From an uncultured Myroides sp. (GTDB taxonomy: Bacteria > Bacteroidota > Bacteroidia > Flavobacteriales > Flavobacteriaceae): 64,000 nt of DNA. A program made the translations under genes and the position numbers. Below, one piece after another: positions 57,360 to 64,000 of the stretch. Position 1 is the stretch's first letter. Each line of letters starts with the position of its first letter. A model generated the notes under the pieces. It was given only the letters and a program-made list of their open reading frames with translations, ran no database searches and was not told the DNA's origin. The stretch is from positions 62,001 through 126,000 of the forward strand of contig CAJYTF010000005.1 in the NCBI GenBank assembly GCA_913777665.1. The letters run 5' to 3'.

Positions 57360-57821
57360 ATGACCTTACAAGAATATGTAAAAAAACGAAACGGTGTGTC
57401 AATGAGCAGTTCAAATTCGCTTAGAAACAATTTGTATCGTTCATTAGGCGCTAAAAGTTTTGCACTATTCTGGAACTATTGGAATCCTATTTTTGGATAT
57501 TACTTAGGAATAAAAATTTACAAACCTTTAAAAAAGGTAGTTCCTGCATCAATTTCCTTAGTAGCAACCTTTGTATTTTGCGGAATGATTCATGATCTTG
57601 TTACAACAATAGTGCGTGGAAAATTATCAATATTTTTTTCTATTTGGTTTTTAATTATGGCATTATTTGTTTTAATAAGTAAATTTGTAAGGCAAGATTT
57701 TTCAACTAAGAAGTGGATATTCCGTGCAACATCAAACATATTAATACTTTGTTTTTCATTTTTTACTACAGATTACATTTATCAATTATTAAAAATTAAA
57801 TTTCCTATCTTAGAAAAATAA
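57360..57821 (+). CDS. Small membrane protein, possibly MBOAT-like
   Basis: A 153-residue protein with about four hydrophobic segments. The stretch F-W-N-Y-W-N-P-I-F-G-Y-Y-L and the following F-C-G-M-I-H-D (a buried His in a membrane helix) recall the C-terminal part of membrane-bound O-acyltransferases, but it is far shorter than those (usually 400 or more). It could be a minimal member or unrelated. It starts four bases after the lipoprotein stop. Confidence 0.45.
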   Translation: MTLQEYVKKRNGVSMSSSNSLRNNLYRSLGAKSFALFWNYWNPIFGYYLGIKIYKPLKKVVPASISLVATFVFCGMIHDLVTTIVRGKLSIFFSIWFLIMALFVLISKFVRQDFSTKKWIFRATSNILILCFSFFTTDYIYQLLKIKFPILEK

Positions 57822-57851
57822 ATAATTCTTGCTTGAAAAAAAATACCAGTA

Positions 57852-58493
57852 ATGAAACTATCGCCGAAAGCAAAAAATATAATCGATCAACTTACCGAAA
57901 ACACCAAATTGGGCGATTTGCGTACTATTGCAAAAGATATTAAGAAAGATCATGAATTGTCAATGGAATTATGGTCAACCGGATCGTATTTTGCACGACA
58001 ATTGGCAATTTTGATAATGGATAAAAAGTTGCTTTCGCAAGAAGTAATCAATCAGTTAGATCAAGACATAAACAAACACCTAGAAGACGAAAAACTGCAG
58101 CTTATTGATTGGTTAATGGCGAATCAATTGGCTAAAGACAAGAAAACAGTAGCGTTGATGGAATCTTGGCAAAACAGTCCGTCAACTTTACAAAGAAGAA
58201 CATTTTGGTATCATCAGGCTCGTTTGCGTTGGGTGGGTCAAACACCGCCGCCAAACACAGAAGAACTGCTTTCGGTTATTGAAAAAGAAATTGAAAGCGA
58301 AGTTCCCGAAGTGCAATGGGCTATGAATTTTACAGCAGCGCAAATCGGCGTTTATCAACAGGAATACAGAAAAAGGTGCATTGCTCTTGGCGAACGCACC
58401 GGGCTTTTTAAAGACGAAATGGTCGCAAAAAACTGCACGCCAAATTATTTACCCGATTTTATAAACATACAGGTTGCAAAACTTAAAAAATAA
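57852..58493 (+). CDS. DNA alkylation repair (AlkD-like HEAT) protein
   Basis: A 213-residue protein made of HEAT-like helical repeats. Similarity to the AlkD/AlkC glycosylase group is seen in the helices around ARQLAILIMDKK, DWLMANQLAKDKK, and FWYHQARLRWVGQT. Members remove alkylated bases without flipping them out. Its place between the dioxygenase and FAH-hydrolase genes has no obvious link to aromatic catabolism. Confidence 0.8.
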   Translation: MKLSPKAKNIIDQLTENTKLGDLRTIAKDIKKDHELSMELWSTGSYFARQLAILIMDKKLLSQEVINQLDQDINKHLEDEKLQLIDWLMANQLAKDKKTVALMESWQNSPSTLQRRTFWYHQARLRWVGQTPPPNTEELLSVIEKEIESEVPEVQWAMNFTAAQIGVYQQEYRKRCIALGERTGLFKDEMVAKNCTPNYLPDFINIQVAKLKK

Positions 58494-58508
58494 TATATAA
58501 ACAATAAA

Positions 58509-59417
58509 ATGAAATTACTTACATACAAAACACAAGACAGCGAACCGCGATTAGGATTTATGCACAACAATATGGTTGTGGACATGGAAGATTTTGGTGG
58601 AATTTCGAATTTTCCGTTACCAAATGATATGTTGGAACTAATTGATATGGGATTTGAAGTGATCGCTGAAATTAATAATTTAATTGATGATACTCGTGAA
58701 GTTGATTTCGAAAATATTTCTTTTCCTTTGAACGATGTCGAAGTTTTGGCTCCAATTGAAAAACCTCGTAAAAACATTATCGGTATTGGTTTGAATTATA
58801 CTGAACACGTTGCAGAAAGTGCCCGTACATTGGATACCACAGGAAAATTACCTCAAAAACCAATTATTTTCTCTAAACCACCAACAACAGTTACCGGACC
58901 AAATACCAACATTTTATTAAACAGCAAATTGACTCAACAATTAGATTGGGAAGTAGAATTAGCCGTTGTAATTGGTAAAAAAGGAAAATATGTTGCTAAA
59001 GAAAATGCGTTAGATCACGTTTTTGGTTACACGGTTATTAACGATATTTCTGCGCGTGATTGCCGCAGAGAAGGACAATGGATTGTTTCAAAAGGTCAGG
59101 ATACGTTTGCGCCAATGGGACCGTTCTTGGTTACGAAAGACGAAATTGAAAATCCGCACAACTTAAATCTTTCTTTAAAGTTAAACGGAATTGAAAAACA
59201 AAATTCTAACACGCAATTTTTGTTGTTCAACATTAACGCTTTAATCGAAGATTTAAGTACGGTATTTACTATTGAACCAGGCGATATCATTGCAACAGGA
59301 ACTCCTGCCGGTGTTGGTGCAGGAAGAAATCCGCAGGAATGGATGAAAGATGGCGATGTTGTGGAATGTTATGTGGAAAATATTGGAACAATTGTAAATA
59401 CTGTAAAAGAAATTTAA
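58509..59417 (+). CDS. Fumarylacetoacetate hydrolase family protein (acylpyruvate hydrolase)
   Basis: A 302-residue FAH-fold enzyme. Metal ligands are Glu148 and Glu150 in LDWEVELAVVIG and Asp179 in INDISARDCRREGQW; the C-terminal ATGTPAGVGAGR loop is typical. In a gentisate pathway such an enzyme splits maleylpyruvate (or fumarylpyruvate) into maleate (or fumarate) and pyruvate. The maleate isomerase downstream favours direct hydrolysis of maleylpyruvate to maleate. It lies 16 bases after the AlkD-like gene. Confidence 0.9.
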   Translation: MKLLTYKTQDSEPRLGFMHNNMVVDMEDFGGISNFPLPNDMLELIDMGFEVIAEINNLIDDTREVDFENISFPLNDVEVLAPIEKPRKNIIGIGLNYTEHVAESARTLDTTGKLPQKPIIFSKPPTTVTGPNTNILLNSKLTQQLDWEVELAVVIGKKGKYVAKENALDHVFGYTVINDISARDCRREGQWIVSKGQDTFAPMGPFLVTKDEIENPHNLNLSLKLNGIEKQNSNTQFLLFNINALIEDLSTVFTIEPGDIIATGTPAGVGAGRNPQEWMKDGDVVECYVENIGTIVNTVKEI

Positions 59418-59430
59418 TTACAACAACAAA

Positions 59431-59530
59431 GCGTTAGGGATTGAAGTGAAAATCCTTTAAAATGTTTTTGAATAAAAACATTTTAAAGATTGAAACGAAA
59501 AGCCCGACCCGCCTCGGCGGGGAACGCCCA
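59431..59530. repeat. Intergenic palindromic repeat cluster before the maleate isomerase
   Basis: The 130-base gap holds a 14-base inverted repeat (TTTAAAATGTTTTT at 59456-59469 with its complement at 59474-59487) and a GC-rich hairpin (CCCGCC at 59508-59513 with GGCGGG at 59516-59521). Related G-A-T-T-G-A-A segments lie before each. This resembles a REP-like sequence frequent in flavobacterial genomes. Here it sits just before a catabolic gene and could change mRNA stability. Confidence 0.65.
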
Positions 59531-59547
59531 AAATATAGAAAATAAAA

Positions 59548-60297
59548 ATGAAAAAATACAGAATCGGACAAATAGTTCCATCCAGCAACGTAACCATGGA
59601 AACCGAAATTCCTGCAATATTCAAGGCGCGTGAAACTATTTTACCTGAACGTTTCACCTTTCATTCAAGCAGAATGCGAATGAAAAAAGTGACCAAAGAA
59701 GAGTTGGAAGCAATGGATGCAATGAGCTTGAAATGTGCCCAAGAACTATCAGACGCGCATGTTGATGTGATGGGTTATGCGTGTTTGGTGGCAATTATGA
59801 GTATGGGTCGCGGATATCATTGCGTATCTGAAGTGAATTTGCATCAGGAAACGATTGCAAATGGTTTTCCTACACCAATTGTGACTTCTGCTGGTGCGTT
59901 GATTAATGGTTTAAAGGTTTTGGGTGCAAAGAAAATTTCCATTATTACACCATATATGCGTCCGTTAACCGATTTGGTGGTAGATTATATCGAACATCAA
60001 GGAATTGAAGTGAAAGAAAGTATTGCTTTGGAAATTCCTGATAATTTGGAAGTTGCGGCACAAGATCCATTAAATTTACTAGAGATTTACAAGCGTTTAG
60101 ATCTAACAGGAATTGATGTTTTGGTGGTTTCGGCTTGCGTACAAATGCCTTCGTTGGAAGCAATTGATAAAATTGAACAGGAAATTGGTATTCCGGTAAC
60201 ATCGGCTGCCGTTTGTACGACTTACGAAATGATGAAAAAATTAGGAATTGAAGCCAAATCTACGATTGGCGGAAGTTTGCTAAAAGGGAATTATTAA
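59548..60297 (+). CDS. Maleate cis-trans isomerase
   Basis: A 249-residue Asp/Glu-racemase-fold enzyme. The two active-site cysteines expected for maleate isomerase are Cys79 (YACLVA) and Cys197 (SACVQMPSL); the N-terminal IGQIVPSSNVTMETE motif is also typical. It converts maleate to fumarate for the TCA cycle, completing the cluster. It is separated from the FAH gene by a repeat cluster, and its 3' end faces recN with paired hairpins between. Confidence 0.88.
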   Translation: MKKYRIGQIVPSSNVTMETEIPAIFKARETILPERFTFHSSRMRMKKVTKEELEAMDAMSLKCAQELSDAHVDVMGYACLVAIMSMGRGYHCVSEVNLHQETIANGFPTPIVTSAGALINGLKVLGAKKISIITPYMRPLTDLVVDYIEHQGIEVKESIALEIPDNLEVAAQDPLNLLEIYKRLDLTGIDVLVVSACVQMPSLEAIDKIEQEIGIPVTSAAVCTTYEMMKKLGIEAKSTIGGSLLKGNY

Positions 60298-60303
60298 GAT
60301 TGA

Positions 60304-60377
60304 TCCTGCAAGGTCTTACCAGACCTTGTAGGTTTTAAAATTTTCTGATACCTACAAGGTTTTAAAAACCTTGCAGG
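60304..60377. terminator. Paired hairpins between maleate isomerase and recN
   Basis: Two hairpins, 60305-60332 and 60351-60377, each built from the palindrome CCTGCAAGGT-type or CCTACAAGGT-type arms. They are also complementary to each other across the 18-base middle. They lie between convergent genes and probably end transcription from both sides. The same CAAGGTTTT palindrome family is often seen between flavobacterial genes. Confidence 0.6.
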
Positions 60378-60380
60378 ATA

Positions 60381-62033
60381 TTAATTAAGCAATTGTTTTG
60401 CGTGTTGCAAAGCTGCATCTGTAATGGTATTGCCCGAAAGCATTTGTGCAATTTCATGAATACGTTCTTCGGTATTCAATAATTTTATGGTTGAAGTTGT
60501 TACCTTATCATCATCAAACTTGGTTACTTTAAAGTGCTGTTTTCCTTTTGATGCTACTTGTGGCAAATGCGTTATGGAAAAAATTTGCATGTAATTGCCC
60601 ATTTCTTGCATAATTGTTCCCATTTTATCAGCAACATCTCCCGAAACTCCGGTATCAATTTCATCAAAAATAATCGTCGGCAATTTGCTTTTTTCTGCTA
60701 AAATAGATTTTACGGCAAGCATAATTCTAGAAAGTTCTCCGCCCGATGCTGTTTTCTTCAACAAACCAAACTGCATTCCTTTATTTCCGGAAAACAACCA
60801 ATTTACTTCGTCTTTTCCGTTGCTTAAAAAGGTTTTGCTGTAAGCTAACTGAATATCAAACTGCGCATTTGGCATTCCTAAAGGTTTTATCAGATTTTCA
60901 ATTTCTGAACTTAACGGTTTTAAAACCGATGTTCTTTTAGCATGTAATTTATCTGCCAAGGTATTTAAATCGGCTTCCGTTTTTTGCAGTAATTTTTCAA
61001 CCGCATTTATTTCTTCTTCAATAGATTCAACTCCTGCAACTTTTTGCGATAATTCGTTTTGAATCTCCAATAATTCGTCAATCGATGAAACATTGTGTTT
61101 TTTTTGCAACTGATAAATTGATTGTAACTTTTGATTGATTAATTCTAATTGGTGTGGATCGGCAACCAATTGCTGTAATTCGGTTTGCAACTCATCCGAA
61201 ACATCTTCCAATTCAATAAAACTGCTTTCTAAACGGTGATACAGATTTTCGTATTTTGTGCTGATTTGAGCCAACTTTTGAATTTGCGATTTCACTTCGT
61301 ACAACTGCTTGGTGACTCCGAATTCTTCGTTTGATAAAACAGCATAACCTTGTTCTAAAAATCCGCCGACTTTTTCAACATTCGCCAATACTTCAAACTG
61401 ACCTTCCAATTCTTCCTGTTCACCGCTCTTTAAATTAGCCTGCGTTAATTCATCTAACAAAAAAGCATTATAATCTTGTTCTTTGGCTGCTTGCGATTGT
61501 TGCTCTTTTAAAAGATTTAATTGCTGCTGATACTTTTTAAAGCTTTGTAATTGTTGCTGATAATCTTTTAGTAAATTTCCGTTATCGGCATAAACATCAA
61601 TTAAATTCAATTGGTATTTTTCACTGAAAAGATCTTGCGTTTGGTGTTGTGTATGAATATCAATCAGGAAATTTCCTAACTGTTGTAAATTTTGTAATGT
61701 AGTAGGAACATCGTTCATAAACGCACGCGATTTGCCCGACGGAAGAATTTCTCGCCTTACAATGGTATCGTTTTCATAATCTAAATCTAATTCCGAAAAC
61801 AACGAGTGCAACTGATACGATGTGATATTAAAATGTGCTTCGATCACACATTTTTCCTCGGGATTTCGCAACGTGTTCAAATCGGCACGTTTGCCTAAAA
61901 CCAAGCCAAGCGCATCTAACAAAATAGATTTTCCCGCGCCGGTTTCTCCCGTAATTATGGTTAAATTATTTGTAAAATCAATAGCGGTATGCGCAATTAA
62001 GGCATAATTTGTAATTGATAAGTGTGTTAACAT
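60381..62033 (-). CDS. recN: DNA repair protein RecN
   Basis: An SMC-like ATPase of 550 residues acting in double-strand break repair. The Walker A motif GETGAGKS is at 29-36; a long coiled coil (about 155-345) is followed by the ABC signature SGGELSRIMLAVK and Walker B IIFDEIDTGVSG. The gene is leftward and lies ten bases after the DUF4835 stop, so it is probably in one operon with the DUF4835 and coaBC genes. Confidence 0.96.
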   Translation of the reverse strand: MLTHLSITNYALIAHTAIDFTNNLTIITGETGAGKSILLDALGLVLGKRADLNTLRNPEEKCVIEAHFNITSYQLHSLFSELDLDYENDTIVRREILPSGKSRAFMNDVPTTLQNLQQLGNFLIDIHTQHQTQDLFSEKYQLNLIDVYADNGNLLKDYQQQLQSFKKYQQQLNLLKEQQSQAAKEQDYNAFLLDELTQANLKSGEQEELEGQFEVLANVEKVGGFLEQGYAVLSNEEFGVTKQLYEVKSQIQKLAQISTKYENLYHRLESSFIELEDVSDELQTELQQLVADPHQLELINQKLQSIYQLQKKHNVSSIDELLEIQNELSQKVAGVESIEEEINAVEKLLQKTEADLNTLADKLHAKRTSVLKPLSSEIENLIKPLGMPNAQFDIQLAYSKTFLSNGKDEVNWLFSGNKGMQFGLLKKTASGGELSRIMLAVKSILAEKSKLPTIIFDEIDTGVSGDVADKMGTIMQEMGNYMQIFSITHLPQVASKGKQHFKVTKFDDDKVTTSTIKLLNTEERIHEIAQMLSGNTITDAALQHAKQLLN

Positions 62034-62043
62034 TGTAGTTGAA

Positions 62044-62931
62044 TTACATTCGGTTCCATTTGGTTCCGTTAATAGAATTAATGCGTGTTAATGTTTCTAT
62101 TAATTTTGAAGTATCATACGTTGGTCCAGCTCCAAAAACCTTTACAATTTCATCGGCTTTTGCATCAAAGAAAATACGTGTAGGCAAGGCATTTGGTCTT
62201 GCTTTATGTACATTTGACAATAAATTTATTGCGTTTGCAACGCCTGCTTTTCCTTGATTGGGATCGGTTGACATAACATCTAATCCTTTTATGTGGTATT
62301 CGTACAAAGCTTCACGGTACGGCGAATACATGTTCGACAATAAATCGTTTGAAAGTGCGTATCTGTTGTTTTGATCGCCCATAACCCAACCTTTGTCGCC
62401 GTTTTGCTGCATCATAGAAACCACATTTGTTGCTTTCTGATAATTAGGCGTTCCACCGTATAAGGCAAAAGAATCGGCATCTAAACCAATAATAATGTTC
62501 GCGTAAAAGCTTAAAATTCCAACTAAATTAGATCCGATGGAGTTTTCTGAATAAACCAACGGTTCAAACTCGATATAATTAAAATTGATGTTTTTATCGC
62601 TGAAATTTAAAAGCGATGTTCCGTAACTTGAATTGTAAATAGGACGAGTTGACTGTATTTGAAGCGTTCCCGAAAACGAATTTGAATTTGGATCGTAATC
62701 TGAAACTACCAACATTACGTTGCAATCGATCAATTCGCTGCGTCTTACGTTTAAGTTGGTAAATTTTGTATTGTTTAAAAAATCGCGCATGCTGTTTTGC
62801 AACGTAGTAAATATCTGCTTGTTAGACTGCTGGATTCTTTCGGAATTAACCATAACATTGGCATTCAATTCCTGCGAAAAACCAGAAAAGCTACTTAATA
62901 AAACAAAAAACAATACAAATTTATTCAACAT
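62044..62931 (-). CDS. DUF4835 secreted protein
   Basis: A 295-residue protein with signal peptide MLNKFVLFFVLLSSFSGFS and the DUF4835 body: QELNANVMVNSERIQQSNKQIF at the start of the mature protein and a conserved C-terminal part (FYANIIIGLDADSFALYGGT, RYALSNDLLSNMYSPYREALYEYH). The function is unknown; placement next to coaBC and recN is typical in Bacteroidota. Its start overlaps the end of coaBC by 11 bases. Confidence 0.88.
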   Translation of the reverse strand: MLNKFVLFFVLLSSFSGFSQELNANVMVNSERIQQSNKQIFTTLQNSMRDFLNNTKFTNLNVRRSELIDCNVMLVVSDYDPNSNSFSGTLQIQSTRPIYNSSYGTSLLNFSDKNINFNYIEFEPLVYSENSIGSNLVGILSFYANIIIGLDADSFALYGGTPNYQKATNVVSMMQQNGDKGWVMGDQNNRYALSNDLLSNMYSPYREALYEYHIKGLDVMSTDPNQGKAGVANAINLLSNVHKARPNALPTRIFFDAKADEIVKVFGAGPTYDTSKLIETLTRINSINGTKWNRM

Positions 62932-64000
62932 AACTCTTTACAATTTGGTCAATAATATCTTTGGCTACGGCTTCTTTCGATTTTAATTCTTGCGGAAAAA
63001 TACTAAAATCTTTATTTATAAAGGTAACTTTATTTGTTGGTTTACCAAAACCTGCGCCTTGATCGTTTAGTGAATTTAAGACAATTAAGTCTAAATTTTT
63101 CTTTTTTAGTTTCGATTTTGCGTATTCTATTTCATTTTCGGTTTCTAAAGCAAAACCAACTAAAAACTGATTGGTTTTAATAGCACCTAATGATGCTAGT
63201 ATATCAGGATTTTTCTCCAGAACAATGGTAAATTCTTCGTCGTTCTTTTTGATTTTTTGATCGGCAACCACTTTTGGTCGATAATCAGCAACCGCAGCTG
63301 CACCAATTACAATATTTGCCGAATTAAATACGTTATGACAAGCCTGATACATTTCTTTTGCCGAAAGCACTTTTACAACTTGTATAGAATCATGAGTTGT
63401 TTTTAAAGATGTTGGTCCTGTAATTAAAACTACATCGGCACCGCGTTTCGCAGCTTCATTGGCAACATCGAACCCCATTTTTCCTGTGGAATGATTTCCT
63501 ATAAAACGTACGGGATCTATTGGTTCGTATGTGGGGCCGGCAGTAATTACAACTTTTTTTCCTTTAAGATCTAAAGTAGAAACATTATTGAAAAAATCGG
63601 TAATGGTTTGAAGCATATCTTCTGGTTCTGCCATTCTTCCCTGACCGACTAATCCAGAAGCCAGTTCGCCATAAGCAGACTCAATTTCTATGTTTCCGTA
63701 GCTTTTTAACTTGCGGATATTTTCTGTTGTAGATGGATGTGCAAACATATCCAAATCCATAGCCGGAGCAAAAAACACGGGACATTTGGCAGACAAATAA
63801 GTTGCAAGCAACAGATTATCGCACAAGCCATTCGCCATTTTAGACAATGTGTTTGCCGTTGCAGGAGCCATAATCATTAAATCAGCCCAAAGACCTAATT
63901 CTACATGATTAGTCCATTCGCCAAAATCTTTTTCAAATTGCGTGTAAACAGGTCGCTTAGATAAGGTTGCTAAAGTTAGCGGAGTTATAAAAGCACAAGA
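62921..64000 (-). CDS. coaBC: Phosphopantothenoylcysteine decarboxylase/synthetase CoaBC (5' end missing)
   Basis: Makes 4'-phosphopantetheine from 4'-phosphopantothenate and cysteine, a step in coenzyme A synthesis. In the visible 359 codons the CoaC half shows the APATANT FMN-site motif and FFAPAMDLDM. The CoaB half shows ITAGPTYEPIDPVRFIGNHSTGKMG and the acceptor loop KKNDEEFTIVLEKNPDILASLG. The frame stays open to the window edge with conserved residues (A-F-I-T-P-L-T-L-A-T-L-S), so about 35-40 N-terminal residues lie outside. Confidence 0.95.
   Translation of the reverse strand, partial: SCAFITPLTLATLSKRPVYTQFEKDFGEWTNHVELGLWADLMIMAPATANTLSKMANGLCDNLLLATYLSAKCPVFFAPAMDLDMFAHPSTTENIRKLKSYGNIEIESAYGELASGLVGQGRMAEPEDMLQTITDFFNNVSTLDLKGKKVVITAGPTYEPIDPVRFIGNHSTGKMGFDVANEAAKRGADVVLITGPTSLKTTHDSIQVVKVLSAKEMYQACHNVFNSANIVIGAAAVADYRPKVVADQKIKKNDEEFTIVLEKNPDILASLGAIKTNQFLVGFALETENEIEYAKSKLKKKNLDLIVLNSLNDQGAGFGKPTNKVTFINKDFSIFPQELKSKEAVAKDIIDQIVKSYVE

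Overview
The window is AT-rich chromosomal DNA from a member of the Bacteroidota, most likely family Flavobacteriaceae. The evidence is the gene content (BlaI/M56 pair, TonB receptor with DUF4249 partner, DUF4835-RecN-CoaBC block, FolK fused to a deoxynucleoside kinase, HD-PycTM protein), the weak or absent Shine-Dalgarno sequences, and the repeated occurrence of the Bacteroidota -7 promoter element TAnnTTTG. I saw no rRNA, tRNA, CRISPR array, prophage or classical insertion sequence.

Layout. 0-3 kb: TPR membrane protein (leftward; probably followed by ribH just off the edge), then recF and murB. 3-3.9 kb: a frameshifted unknown gene lying between the two halves of a dispersed repeat. 4-7.4 kb: glycosyltransferase, ECF sigma factor, RibD-like reductase, Crp-family regulator, AhpD-like protein. 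7.4-16.4 kb: sppA, folK-dNK, an RNA methyltransferase, a FUSC-like protein, mutS, an HPP protein, a VOC protein, a DUF3829 lipoprotein. 16.6-23.7 kb: purH and the rod-shape operon mreB-mreC-mreD-mrdA-rodA. 23.8-28.5 kb: a coiled-coil protein, tcdA, a TatD-like protein, DUF1684, two small secreted proteins, a lipoprotein. 28.7-38.8 kb: a 1230-residue lipoprotein joining a calcineurin-type phosphatase, an unassigned (kinase-like by eye) middle region and an outer-membrane barrel; an HD-PycTM fusion; a 796-residue unknown; then blaI and an M56 metallopeptidase behind three phased operators. 38.9-48.3 kb: valS, DUF1573, monomeric icd, a Nudix protein, a TonB receptor with DUF4249 lipoprotein.

The most coherent accessory region is 48.35-60.3 kb, a probable gentisate-type aromatic catabolic cluster. 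Flavin reductase, a fused FAD-monooxygenase/old-yellow-enzyme protein, an aryl-CoA ligase, a hotdog thioesterase, a DinB-fold protein, a nitrilase, a double-cupin gentisate 1,2-dioxygenase, an FAH-family hydrolase and a maleate cis-trans isomerase can be ordered as: nitrile to aryl acid, aryl-CoA, 5-hydroxyaryl-CoA, gentisate, maleylpyruvate, maleate plus pyruvate, fumarate. The cluster is interrupted by a small gene framed by imperfect 32-bp inverted repeats and by a three-gene stretch with no evident catabolic role. The window ends with recN, a DUF4835 protein and coaBC (cut by the right edge).

Functions were assigned by reading motifs, with no database search. Promoters, repeats and terminators were found by eye. 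Start codons were moved downstream of the longest open frame where a signal peptide, family start or conserved N-terminus indicated it.
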